From positions 1-64,000 of the forward strand of contig CAJNDS010002540.1 of assembly GCA_905221605.1 (NCBI GenBank): a stretch of 64,000 nucleotides of DNA, written 5' to 3'. The notes under the pieces are model-generated. The model was not told where the DNA came from and searched no databases. It saw only the letters and a program-made list of their open reading frames with translations. Shown one piece after another: positions 44,821 through 53,546 of the stretch. Every line of letters begins with the position of its first letter. Position 1 is the stretch's first letter. Position numbers and translations under genes: made by a program. This stretch comes from Symbiodinium natans. Its lineage: Eukaryota > Sar > Dinophyceae > Suessiales > Symbiodiniaceae.

Positions 44821-47385
44821 TTAGAAAGTGTGACCTCGCGGAGGTTCTCGTGTCTTCATGCTCAGGGTGACCGAGCCGTCAGGCTTCTTGTCAAAGAACT
44901 TGCCGCACCAAGTGAAGGAGTTGCGGGTGACCTCACGAAACCCCAGCTCGTCTCCCACCTGCAACAGGGACTTCTCAGCCAAGGCATTGCCACCAAGCAG
45001 CAAATCATCGACATGACTTATGATCATCCCGCACAAAGTCTTTCGCTCTGGCCCGCTCCAAAGAAACCAGACCGCTTGGTCCAGTGCCGAGCGAACCCAT
45101 CCGCGCCGCTCGAGGGAGCTGGCCAGCTTTAGCCACCATTGGCGCGGCGCGTCGGCGAGTCCGAACACGCCTTTCAGGACTTTTGCCAAGCAACCTCGAG
45201 GTAATGGAATTTCAGGGCCCGTCTTCTCGTTGGTGGGGCCGATATACAACTCTCGGGTGACGAATGGATCGCCTTTCAAGAAAGCCGACTTAACGTCGGC
45301 CGCCAAGAGGTTCCAAGTAGCGCTGTGGTACGCCACCAAGCAAAGTAGAAGGTGTTGGCTCAAACGGCTTCCTGTCGGGGCATCACGACGAATCTCACCT
45401 TCAAGGTTCGCCCGGTCTTTGAAGCCAGGCACCACCAACCTAGCACTCGGGGCTGGGGGCAAGTTGGCACCCTCTGTCCTAAGGCCGTCGTTCTTATCGG
45501 TCAAGACGAAGCGCGGCGTCATGATTCGATCCAGCTCTCCTTTGCGCGCCAACTCCTTGCGCACGGCGAGGCTCTCTTGCAACGACAACACTTTGACAGC
45601 GTCATTGTCCACGTAAGCAGACCAGCCTTTAACTGCGGCCTCCTTCCACAGCGTCCTTTCTGAAGGGGACATCTTGGACCAAATTTTCTCCTTTCGCCCA
45701 CCAGCGGCACAAACTTCATGAACGTCATCAGGTTGTCCTGCGGGTAAAGGAGCACCAAGTCGCTGAAGAAGCTCATGCTGCGAACTCGAAGGTAAGCTCC
45801 AACGTCCATCCCAGGTTCCGTGGTCAGGGGCCTTCTCGGACACTGAACCCTGCAAGCGGTCACATTCAACTTGAGCCTGAACTTGTAGAAGTGGATGAAG
45901 ATCTGCGCCACCTTGAGCTAAGCGAAGAAGCTGTTCGTGATCTAAGGTCAAGGCTTCAAAGGCCGAACGCGCATCCCCCAACCGCGGATCATTCAGAACT
46001 ACAGGACCCAGAGCAGCCGGCAAAGATGCAGCGCTAATGGACCCAGGTGGTTCTGTAGAAGGTCGATGGGGATCAGCAGCACCGGCAACTGACACGTGAT
46101 CACCAGGTGGTTCTATAGAAGGTCGATGGGGATCAGCAGCACCAACAACTGAAGCTTGATCACCAGGTGGTTCTGTAGAGAGTCGAGGAGGATCCGCAAC
46201 ACCAGCGCTCGCGGTAGGAGACACCCGTCGCGAAGAAGGCACCGGCTCCTCCGAAAGCAAAAGAGATGGTTCCACACTCTGGCTGGCGCTGCGCTTGCGT
46301 CCTCTCTCCATCAACGAACGAAGCTCGGCGGCAAAGTCGGCCGGCTGGCCTCGAACAAGAGCTTGCCTTCCCAACTCCACAGCCAGCGGCTGTCCCTGAG
46401 CTCGTCGAAGGGCGTTCTGCATCACGGGGCGGCGCACCAAGTGACCCACTGGCGTCCCAGGCGCAGCGGTCAAGGGTGGCGCTGCCAAGGTGGAGGGAGC
46501 AACCGCGCCAGGCATTGGTGGTTCGGGAAGTTCGGGATCCTCTCTCTCATCAGACTCGGCATCACTGGCCGCCTGACCAAGGTCCTCCAAAGGCGTGCGG
46601 CCAGTCGAAGTCAGCTCCTTGATTGCCTCTTCCCAGGCGCCAGCGGACAGCTCTTCAAGCGTAGAGGCCGGGCGCACATGTTCAAGCGCACACTTCGTGA
46701 CTTGACCTTTGAAGGACAAAAAGGCGTTGGTGACGGCGCTGTCCTCTGAACTCTGCTCCAGAGCCAACACGATTGCCGGCCCGTGCCAACGACGGAGTTC
46801 CAGCCTGCGCCGTCTGGAGGAAGTCGACAGCCGCGGGTCGCCCCGGCGATTTAGCTTTTGAGCCCTCCAGAAACACACAGTGTCACCTGGCTGTATTGAG
46901 CGGGAAATGGTCGGCTCTCGACTTCGAGCAAGTTCAGCACGGCGAATGGCCTTCGAATAATGGAGCCTGATCATGCCGATGCGGGCGCTTTCTCTCAAAG
47001 CCATTCGCTGCTGGAGGGACGGCTCAGCATCTATCAACCCGTGCTCCGCCAGCCTTCCAGAGAAATTGTGGAGGACTGAGCCCTGACTGGAGGGCTGTCG
47101 ACCTGTGACGCTTTGAAGCGGCGTCACGCCTTCTTCATTGACATCTGCGTTATAGGCCGAGCAAGCCTCTCCGATGGCATTGGAGATCTCTCGGTCTCCC
47201 AGGACGTGTGACGATGGCGGCCACCAGCGTTTTGAGTATGCCTCCTGATCTTTCGGCCGGGCTGTTCTGCCACGGCGCCTGCACGGCGCAGTGCTAGAGG
47301 TGCACGGAGTGAGCCGAGCAAAAGGTTTGGAATTCTGCACTGATGAATTCGCGGCCCTGGTCCGCGATAATTTGCCGCGGCGCAC
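44821..47385 (-). CDS. Copia integrase C-terminus and reverse transcriptase
   Basis: An 854-codon open frame. The first ~30 residues are a shadow; true coding begins near 47,215 (GDREISNAIGEACSAYNADV). It includes the integrase C-terminal part (WHGPAIVLALE), a long low-complexity linker with 20-residue repeats, and a full copia reverse transcriptase: APSARLVVPGFKD, LLAADVKSAFLKGD, LKGVFGLADAPRQWW and the catalytic HVDDLLLGG (45,001-45,015), where His replaces the common Tyr. It ends where the frame shifts near 44,855. Confidence 0.85.
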   Translation of the reverse strand: MRRGKLSRTRAANSSVQNSKPFARLTPCTSSTAPCRRRGRTARPKDQEAYSKRWWPPSSHVLGDREISNAIGEACSAYNADVNEEGVTPLQSVTGRQPSSQGSVLHNFSGRLAEHGLIDAEPSLQQRMALRESARIGMIRLHYSKAIRRAELARSREPTISRSIQPGDTVCFWRAQKLNRRGDPRLSTSSRRRRLELRRWHGPAIVLALEQSSEDSAVTNAFLSFKGQVTKCALEHVRPASTLEELSAGAWEEAIKELTSTGRTPLEDLGQAASDAESDEREDPELPEPPMPGAVAPSTLAAPPLTAAPGTPVGHLVRRPVMQNALRRAQGQPLAVELGRQALVRGQPADFAAELRSLMERGRKRSASQSVEPSLLLSEEPVPSSRRVSPTASAGVADPPRLSTEPPGDQASVVGAADPHRPSIEPPGDHVSVAGAADPHRPSTEPPGSISAASLPAALGPVVLNDPRLGDARSAFEALTLDHEQLLRLAQGGADLHPLLQVQAQVECDRLQGSVSEKAPDHGTWDGRWSLPSSSQHELLQRLGAPLPAGQPDDVHEVCAAGGRKEKIWSKMSPSERTLWKEAAVKGWSAYVDNDAVKVLSLQESLAVRKELARKGELDRIMTPRFVLTDKNDGLRTEGANLPPAPSARLVVPGFKDRANLEGEIRRDAPTGSRLSQHLLLCLVAYHSATWNLLAADVKSAFLKGDPFVTRELYIGPTNEKTGPEIPLPRGCLAKVLKGVFGLADAPRQWWLKLASSLERRGWVRSALDQAVWFLWSGPERKTLCGMIISHVDDLLLGGNALAEKSLLQVGDELGFREVTRNSFTWCGKFFDKKPDGSVTLSMKTREPPRGHTF
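46043..46222 (-). repeat. Three 60-bp repeats in the copia linker
   Basis: CCAGGTGGTTCT recurs at 46,043, 46,103 and 46,163. The translated unit is 20 residues with ADPHRPSxEPPGD. It stays in frame, so copy number can vary without breaking the polyprotein. Confidence 0.9.
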
Positions 47386-47601
47386 CTAGAATGGGCCACC
47401 AATACTGCATCATGAAGTCAATCACCGCAGCTGAAGACTTGTTTGGGATGCGGGCTGCCAGCTGGTACTTGGAGACCGCGTCGGTGGCATGAGCTACCAC
47501 AAAAGGCGTGCCAATGGAATCCTTCGCAATCAGCAGGTCTAGGTGAGCCCGCTCCCCAACGGCTCGCGGAGCAGGCAAGCTAGCCACACGGCGGCTTTTT
47601 T
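47294..47601 (-). pseudogene. Copia integrase catalytic core, interrupted
   Basis: In this frame AHLDLLIAKD holds the first catalytic Asp and IIADQGREF the second. A TAG follows at 47,293-47,295, right after HSVHL. Past the stop the same frame reads APWQNSPAERSGG, with the catalytic Glu, so the stop is a point mutation inside the core. The frame is entered from the zinc-binding part by a +1 shift at the A6 run (T6 on the plus strand, 47,596-47,601). Confidence 0.8.
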
Positions 47602-50600
47602 GGACGGCTGCGCTCCAAGCACACATCGCACTTGAGCTCCCGGGCAGCCTGAACTGCCGCAGGAGGGGCACCTGAAAGCAGTAGCGCGCGGGCCAATCTC
47701 TTTGGCGCGCGATGTCCAGTAGCCTCGTGCACTCGCCTGACCGCCGCCCGGATAGCTGGCGTGATCTCGCCCACGAACTTGGTCTCCGGCTCGTCCTCCG
47801 ACTCGCTCTGCTCACCCACCTGGAGCTCCTCAGACAAGGCCTCGCGCACGAAGTCCACTGCCCCGCTGGATCCGACCAACTCGAGACATTCATGGCCACC
47901 GACTGCACCCTTCAGCTGACAGGTCTCCCAGTCAAATTCCTCCTCCATAGCCGCCACCAGTTTTCGGGAGAAGGCCTGGGGGTATGACTTCACTTCACGT
48001 CGCGCATGCTGAGCTGGAAGTTCGCCAGGCTTGCCACGAAACTGATGCACCACGGTTTGGCTAGAAGTCAAAAGTTGAGTCGCGGGAAACCGTACTCGTC
48101 GATGTCCAAGGGTTTGCGAGTCAAAACGGCCCAGATCCAGCCCAAAGCAGCGGCAGCGAGGGTCCGCGATGAGTGCACGAACACCAGGAAGACGCCAAAG
48201 CAGAGAGCCCGGCGGGTGTTCGATCACGAAATGTCTCCCCCCCCCGAGCTGTTGCTTGGCGACGCGCACGGCGAAGCGAGCAGAGGTCGAAAGGTGTTGT
48301 AGCTGCTGACGTTGGCGATCCCGGGAAGATAGGGCAACAGAAGAAAACATCCACGGCTCCGAGGGGATGGCCATCGTCACGAAGTAAGGCTTTTCGCGTT
48401 GCAGTAGTCGTAGAGCTTGCTGTCGGTGGCCAGGCTGTAGGAAATCCCAGCCAGCTTCCGGCCCAAGGTTAGCGCCGGTGATGTGCCCACGAGTTCTGGC
48501 ACACCGCCCGACCGAGTCGTTAAAGCCCACTGCGTCCGTGCACAGCGGAGGGATCTCCATGACAAAGGCATCGTGGATCGCCTTGCGGTACTGCATGGCC
48601 ACCTCAGTTAGCATAGCCTGACGCACCTGACGAGGGGAGCAAGATATCAGCATCTGGTCTCGGCGGTGCTTGTCCCACGCTTGTCGAATGAGCTGGCGCT
48701 GCCCGGCTTTCAAAGGTCGTCCCGGTTCACCTCGAGGCATCCTAGCTGGCTGAGGCGAGGGTCCGAGGCCGGTTGCGGGGCCAGCTCCCACTCGTTGTTC
48801 ATCATGTCCTCGTCGCGGTTCTGGCTCGCGTTCATCTGCATGATGTGGTGCATGACCTGGTTGAGCATGGCCTCGTGGCGGTGTCCCAGCTCCTGGAAAC
48901 GCTGCTCCATGGCCTGGGTCAGGTGATTGTTCAGCATGGCAACAGTCATGGCATCGTTGAGTGGGCTGCTTGTCGAGGTAGCGGCCGCGGTTGCTGTCCC
49001 GGATGGCCCAGGTGACATAGTCCCTGACGATGCGTTCGTCGAGGGTCGTGCCGAAGGTCCCGCCAACGCCAGCTCGGAGTGCTCGCCGGAGTCGATGGAA
49101 GAGGTCGCCGGCAAAGGAACCTTTGCACAAAGATCGGCCACCAGCGGTCGCAGTTTGTCTCTGATGGTCTTCACCGTGTCCTTGTCGGCCACCTCGGTGT
49201 GCAAGAGGGCTGCGAGCTTCAACAAGTCGGCCTTGAGCGTGGGTATCCCCCCTTTTGGCCCAAGCAGCGTACGGGCTGCCCGGAGTCGATCTGTCTCGCG
49301 CGCCAATGCTGCTGCTTCCTCCTTGATGGCTGCATTCTTGATGCGGTTCATCCGGCCTGGCTGCCAGCGCGCAGCCAGCATCCCACTCAGCACCGGATCC
49401 TCCAGGAACGCAAACTTCAAGCCGACGCGGCTGCGAAACCACGTCAAAGAAGCCAAGGTCCCCTGACTGAACACTCCTCGGCCCAGCCACTTCCGAGGGT
49501 AGCATCCATTGGCCACCATGCCATCGACCTGCAGCCGCCATTGCTCCACCGAGGACACAGAGGGATAGGGAAATGGCAACCAGCGCAGCTCGGGATGCTT
49601 GACGCACCATAGTCGTAGACCTTCTCGGCTCCAATCGAATCTTGCCACCGCTCGCAACATCATCCTCCGCCGCCTGACGCCGACCAAGTCGTCGGGATCC
49701 AGGTCGCGAGGTTCCACACGAGCTGTTCTCAAGGGAGCCACCGAAGGCCTCGGAGCCGCCATTGCCCACCGTGGGGCCAAAGGCCGTGGTGCAAGTCGAG
49801 GGCTGTGGCTGCTCAGCAAAAGTCATCTCGCAGTTTTGGGCCGAAGCGCAAAGAACAGCATGAAAAGCCAATCTCCCAAGCTCAAGGGTTGCTTCGGTCA
49901 TGTTGTGGCTGTGGGGTGCATCTTCGGAATCTCTTCTGGGGTTCATGTGCAACAAGTGAGCAGCCCACTCAGCGCAACCAATGCAACACTCGAGGACACC
50001 GTCGGCTCCCAGTTTTCTCCAACGACCTTGGGTCACGGCCGGCCACTGCTCAGGGATCAAGGCGAGAGAGAGATGTCCAGCGGCCAACCTTTCCAAGGCC
50101 ACGGGCGGCCGGTTGGCAAACAACTTGCACGTCAAAGTTCTTTGGCTAAAGTCCAGCACGCCGCCGAGGCCATCCAAAAGATCTCGACCGAGAAGTAAGC
50201 CTAGGGAAGAAACAGGCACACATGAGATCCATATCCCAACCAAGTGCCCGGAGATCACTGCTGGCACCCGGTAGCGCGTCATGCTCGGAAGGGTGCCGCC
50301 GTTGCCGAACTTAAAGTTCTCTTGCTCCTCAACGGTCTTGACCAGGGCCTGGATCTCGGGCGGGGCCTTCTGCAACTCAAGCAAATAGCCTTGAATCCAA
50401 TCTTCACCGGCACAAGTTCTATTGCACGCCGAGTCCAAAGCACCAACCAGCGCCTTGTCCTTTGCCAGCGCGCTCGTAACCAAAGCTTCGGAAGTCTGCC
50501 CAGAACTGCCAGCCCGCAATGCCGCCGAGAGGGACATGGCCATGAGGACTTCATTCTCGCCAGTGTTCAAGGTCTCAACCTCCGCCACGGTATGGTTGGC

Positions 50601-52004
50601 ATCTCCGCAAGCCTCAGCAATGCGCACCTGCTTTGCCGGCGCGGCCTTGCCCTTGGCCCGGCCCAAACCAGCCCCAGGCTTGGTACATTCTGGATCGCCG
50701 CTCCAATGGCCTGGGAGACCACAGTCGAAACAAAGATGCTTGCCAGACGCCTTCTTGGCGGCTATCGCTGCTTTGCCCCGGCCTTTGCCTCCACTGGCTG
50801 CCGCTGAGGCATTCAACGCAGGGCCCTTGTAGCCCCTATCTTTGCGAACCTCAGCCAGCTTCACGCGTGCCTCCCTCATACTCACCAAAGCCTCCGCCGA
50901 CGCCTCGATCTCCGTCTCCAAGGCCTCGGTGAACGCAGGGTCGATGCCCTCCTCCTCAGCCTGCGCTATCTCCTGGGCCAAGCACTGCACCTCTGTCTGC
51001 AGCACCTCTTCCAAGGAGATGCCCTCGCCAGCCTGGTCCGACGCCGCAGCCTCGTCCTCTGTCTGGTCCACGGCCGTCTCATCAAGGGTTTCGGGCTCCT
51101 CCGTCTCGGTCGCATGCACCTGTCTCGGGGGTCCCCTCCGCGAGCCAGCCAAGGAACTTGCAGTAGAGAAAGTCGAGGGACGCCGCGAAGAAGTATTCGA
51201 GGAGGTTGCAGCAGTAGATGGGGTTGCCGAAGGCGCCGATGCAAACATTCTCCTGATACTTAATTTCCCACTGCCCTTCTCAAGCTTCCGGTAAAGCGGG
51301 TCTTGCAGATGAAGGTCACGGAAAAGTCGAAGGCACTCGGACTCAATAGTCCCATATGCCTCGGCACCCTGAAGGGCAGTGTCCAACAGCTGTCGTCGAA
51401 GAGCATCCAGGCCGAGCTTCTCCTTGAAGAACCAGCCCACCTCCGTGTCGGGGAGCTTGACACCTTCTGATCTCATATCACTGACAACCGTCCTGAACCG
51501 AGTGGCGTAGTCAGCAACTCGTTCTCCAGGACGTCGCGCCAGGTGCAAGTAGAACTGGGTCCTCAGCTCCCCTCGCCGGTCCAAAACAGACTGGCCGTTC
51601 AGGCCTTCCAAGGCAGCCATAAGCTTATTAAGTCCGGCCAAGAGGTCCTCTTCGACGATCGTGACATCCTCGCCGGTCTCAGGGTCTTTCGCCTTGACCG
51701 CCTTCTGGTACTCCAGCTCGTCGGGGCTGAACTCTTCTCCTCGCTGGCGAACAGTTCCGCTTTGTCTCATCAGGAATCGGGCTGCTAAGTTGAACTTTCT
51801 CGTGCCTTCCAAGTCCAGCGAGGAAGTCCACCAGCCCATCTCGCGCTTGAAGGCGCGCCAAGTCAGCGGCGAGCCATCCCAGACGGGACACTTGCTCCAC
51901 ACTCCACCATAGTCACCTCCCAGATCGGCCATCACGGCGCCGAGGAAGTGAATTCGCTGGCCCACAAAGTTCCGGGCCGCCGTGCAAAGTGACACAAAGA
52001 CCAA
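47580..52004 (-). CDS. Copia gag-protease-(extra domain)-integrase N-terminus
   Basis: An open frame of 1,474 codons. Residues about 25-260 are a gag-like region (PLTWRAFKREMGWW, RPGERVADYATRFRTVV). A CCHC knuckle CFDCGLPGHWSGDPEC follows at 50,690-50,740, with spacing X2-X4-X6. The protease has LDSACNRTCAG (50,400-50,440) and LLLGRDLLDGLGG; DSA stands where DTG or DSG is usual. Between about 49,800 and 48,710 the true coding frame appears to be another one (see 48,710-49,819). The extra domain is at 47,930-48,600. The frame ends with the integrase zinc site (VHEATGH...CDVC) and stops just past the A6 run. Confidence 0.85.
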   Translation of the reverse strand: MVFVSLCTAARNFVGQRIHFLGAVMADLGGDYGGVWSKCPVWDGSPLTWRAFKREMGWWTSSLDLEGTRKFNLAARFLMRQSGTVRQRGEEFSPDELEYQKAVKAKDPETGEDVTIVEEDLLAGLNKLMAALEGLNGQSVLDRRGELRTQFYLHLARRPGERVADYATRFRTVVSDMRSEGVKLPDTEVGWFFKEKLGLDALRRQLLDTALQGAEAYGTIESECLRLFRDLHLQDPLYRKLEKGSGKLSIRRMFASAPSATPSTAATSSNTSSRRPSTFSTASSLAGSRRGPPRQVHATETEEPETLDETAVDQTEDEAAASDQAGEGISLEEVLQTEVQCLAQEIAQAEEEGIDPAFTEALETEIEASAEALVSMREARVKLAEVRKDRGYKGPALNASAAASGGKGRGKAAIAAKKASGKHLCFDCGLPGHWSGDPECTKPGAGLGRAKGKAAPAKQVRIAEACGDANHTVAEVETLNTGENEVLMAMSLSAALRAGSSGQTSEALVTSALAKDKALVGALDSACNRTCAGEDWIQGYLLELQKAPPEIQALVKTVEEQENFKFGNGGTLPSMTRYRVPAVISGHLVGIWISCVPVSSLGLLLGRDLLDGLGGVLDFSQRTLTCKLFANRPPVALERLAAGHLSLALIPEQWPAVTQGRWRKLGADGVLECCIGCAEWAAHLLHMNPRRDSEDAPHSHNMTEATLELGRLAFHAVLCASAQNCEMTFAEQPQPSTCTTAFGPTVGNGGSEAFGGSLENSSCGTSRPGSRRLGRRQAAEDDVASGGKIRLEPRRSTTMVRQASRAALVAISLSLCVLGGAMAAAGRWHGGQWMLPSEVAGPRSVQSGDLGFFDVVSQPRRLEVCVPGGSGAEWDAGCALAARPDEPHQECSHQGGSSSIGARDRSTPGSPYAAWAKRGDTHAQGRLVEARSPLAHRGGRQGHGEDHQRQTATAGGRSLCKGSFAGDLFHRLRRALRAGVGGTFGTTLDERIVRDYVTWAIRDSNRGRYLDKQPTQRCHDCCHAEQSPDPGHGAAFPGAGTPPRGHAQPGHAPHHADEREPEPRRGHDEQRVGAGPATGLGPSPQPARMPRGEPGRPLKAGQRQLIRQAWDKHRRDQMLISCSPRQVRQAMLTEVAMQYRKAIHDAFVMEIPPLCTDAVGFNDSVGRCARTRGHITGANLGPEAGWDFLQPGHRQQALRLLQREKPYFVTMAIPSEPWMFSSVALSSRDRQRQQLQHLSTSARFAVRVAKQQLGGGRHFVIEHPPGSLLWRLPGVRALIADPRCRCFGLDLGRFDSQTLGHRRVRFPATQLLTSSQTVVHQFRGKPGELPAQHARREVKSYPQAFSRKLVAAMEEEFDWETCQLKGAVGGHECLELVGSSGAVDFVREALSEELQVGEQSESEDEPETKFVGEITPAIRAAVRRVHEATGHRAPKRLARALLLSGAPPAAVQAARELKCDVCLERSRPKKPPCG
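47930..48600 (-). other. Methyltransferase-like extra domain in the polyprotein
   Basis: About 220 residues between protease and integrase. The layout is EIPPL near the start, GWDF after a Gly-rich turn, EKPYFVTMAIPSEPW, then RFAVRVAKQQLGGGRHFVIE and HPPGSLLW. This parallels a family I recall from dinoflagellate retroelements (E...PPR, GWDF, SPPC..FS, GR.F..E.P..S.W) that resembles class I methyltransferases. Where that family has PPC or PxCT, this copy has PSEPW, so the Cys that would act in a cytosine methyltransferase is missing. I infer a methyltransferase-like, possibly inactive, domain. Confidence 0.5.
48710..49819 (-). CDS. Copia middle region in the alternative frame
   Basis: A 369-codon frame inside the larger one. 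It reads like protein: RRRMMLRAVARFDWSREGLR, LRWLPFPYPSVSSVEQWRLQ, LPKGG-type GIPTLKADLLKLAALLHTEV and a Met/Gln-rich helix (AMEQRFQELGHRHEAMLNQV). I recall similar TLKADLLKLA stretches from other dinoflagellate copia proteins. The long frame over the same bases looks like a shadow (Arg/Gly/His-rich). Coding therefore shifts out near 49,8xx and back near 48,71x, by two compensating indels or by programmed shifts. Confidence 0.7.
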   Translation of the reverse strand: MLSSHSPRLAPRPLAPRWAMAAPRPSVAPLRTARVEPRDLDPDDLVGVRRRRMMLRAVARFDWSREGLRLWCVKHPELRWLPFPYPSVSSVEQWRLQVDGMVANGCYPRKWLGRGVFSQGTLASLTWFRSRVGLKFAFLEDPVLSGMLAARWQPGRMNRIKNAAIKEEAAALARETDRLRAARTLLGPKGGIPTLKADLLKLAALLHTEVADKDTVKTIRDKLRPLVADLCAKVPLPATSSIDSGEHSELALAGPSARPSTNASSGTMSPGPSGTATAAATSTSSPLNDAMTVAMLNNHLTQAMEQRFQELGHRHEAMLNQVMHHIMQMNASQNRDEDMMNNEWELAPQPASDPRLSQLGCLEVNRDDL

Positions 52005-52172
52005 GTCCCCCAGCCAGGCAAGGCTTGCCCTCCAGCTGAGCTTCCAGCCGTCAGGTAGCCGATGATCGGTTAAGGGAAGACGAGGTCACTCGGGTTGAAC
52101 ACGAAGCGAAGCCAAATGCGCAGCAGCAGCGAAGCTAGGCCCATGCACACGCCCCGGCACTTTCACCACTCA

Positions 52173-52185
52173 GGCTCCGGTGCCA
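52173..52185 (-). other. Candidate primer binding site
   Basis: One base after the 5' LTR the sense strand reads TGGCACCGGAGCC, in the place and with the TGG start expected of a tRNA-primed site. It is not the initiator-Met type site common in plant copia elements; I cannot name the tRNA. Confidence 0.5.
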
Positions 52186-52186
52186 C

Positions 52187-52340
52187 TGAAGAAGGTAGCC
52201 TATGAACCCACAGCAAAGCAGGGCCCACGCGGCCTACGCTCCTTTTCCTTCCCGCAAGCCAACGGCTGAAGGCCTAAGCCAAAAGGTGATGGCGGAGAAG
52301 AGCTCAGCCATGCCATCGATGCCTGATGCAGGTTTCTACA
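52187..52340 (-). repeat. 5' LTR of the copia element
   Basis: 154 bp, partner of 43,397-43,550. It should hold the promoter and R region, but I see no clear TATA box. Confidence 0.95.
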
Positions 52341-52345
52341 AATGT

Positions 52346-53374
52346 GCTTCCTTCCTATTCGTAGTAATTAGTAAGCCCTCACCGGCGAAACAAGCCTCGG
52401 TTTAGAGGGATCTCGAGTTACAAGGAAGGAAAGCCGGGACTGAAGCAGCCCGCGGCCGGCCGCAACGGAGGCAGCATTGCCAGGGCTCGAACCGAGCTCG
52501 GTTCGACGACATATAGGCCGGCATGAGAGCAGCTTCTGCCATAGCCTTGTGGATTCCTTCTGACGTACGAGCCTCCCAGAAATTCTCACGAGGACGTCCA
52601 TCGCCCTTGCCACTTGAGGGTGTCGGCATTATGGTATGCGGGTCACGGGAGCGAGGCCCCGTCCAAAAAGGAGCGAGTGGACCCCCCATAGATTGGTTGT
52701 GGCCGAAAGTGCTCAGCTCTCTTCACCAGAAGGTGTATTGCTTCCCTTGTGAGGTCCGTGCCATTGGGCCATTGGGATACCGGAAGGCGGGAAGTTCTGC
52801 ATCACTGCCTGGCTAGGGCAACCTTCGCCTCGCGCGAAACAGTTGTCGCTGTGACCACTGGATCCCAGGCTCCTCTTTGTGGCCGCGAAAGCGATCAAGG
52901 CCGATAGACGAGCGCTTCGAAGTCGGAGACGATTTTTGAGGCGGTTCACTTGAGCCGCGGAGTCTTGACTTAGCCCGTTTCAGGGCCTCCCCAGCAAGCT
53001 TTGGGTTTTTAAGTCTCCGAGACAGCCCCTGCACCGGTATCGTGGCGTGGTTTTTATATTTTTCCGGAACAGTTTGATCGAGGCCCAAGACTCCCGAAAC
53101 ACTTACCTCGCAAATTCTGGGAGCCTGGGACGCATGGTCAAAATCTCGCCTCAAAACCTCCTGGAACAGTTGGGATGGCCAACGTTGGGACGAGAGGACG
53201 ATGTGGAGGTTTACTCAGCAACTGCGTCCGGAATAGTTGGGGCGGATTGGCTGGGGGGCAGCTGCGACGAGTGCAGTGAGCCCTGCCGTGTCCGTTTTTT
53301 TCGGGTAGCTACGGGTAGCACATATATGACAACACACATCCCTGATGTGACATCGCATCAGAAAGGTATGTCAC
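52346..53374 (-). other. Intron part upstream of the copia element
   Basis: No conserved module and no credible exon. Open frames at 52,368-52,689 and 52,813-53,154 lack splice support. Confidence 0.4.
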
Positions 53375-53546
53375 GGTATGTCTGAACAAAAACATGGCTG
53401 CTGAAGCCAAGGGAACTCGCGAGGCGGCAGCTGCTCCCATCGAACTGATAAGCTGCCAAGATGGCGTCGAAGCTTGGCTCTTCGTCGCAGGTGGAGGCCG
53501 TCACCACCCGATACGCGCTGCCATCGTTGCAGTACTTGAAGAGCTC
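53375..53546 (-). CDS. Exon (Cys-rich)
   Basis: 172 bp that read ELFKYCNDGSAYRVVTASTC, then DEEPSFDAILAAYQFDGSSC, then RLASSLGFSS. Acceptor GGGCAG, donor TACC|GTGACA. Leaves one base, which fits exon 43,049. Confidence 0.75.

Larger units (their letters stand above)
43397..52340 (-). mobile_element. Ty1/copia LTR retrotransposon, full length
   Basis: An 8,944-bp element in minus orientation. It is bounded by 154-bp LTRs (43,397-43,550 and 52,187-52,340; one mismatch) that begin and end TG...CA, and by a 5-bp target duplication AATGT (43,392-43,396 and 52,341-52,345). Domain order in the sense direction is gag, CCHC knuckle, aspartic protease, an extra methyltransferase-like domain, integrase, reverse transcriptase and RNase H. 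Integrase before reverse transcriptase is the copia order. The coding frame is interrupted in several places, so this copy is probably not autonomous. It sits, in sense orientation, in what appears to be a 10.3-kb intron of the host gene. Confidence 0.95.

Noticed and set aside
44830-46749. Plus-strand open frames opposite the reverse transcriptase
   Set aside because: Antisense shadows of a GC-rich coding region.
52480-52510. B-box-like GGTTCGAGCCC on the minus strand, possible tRNA
   Set aside because: No T-arm stem or acceptor pairing can be drawn around it.
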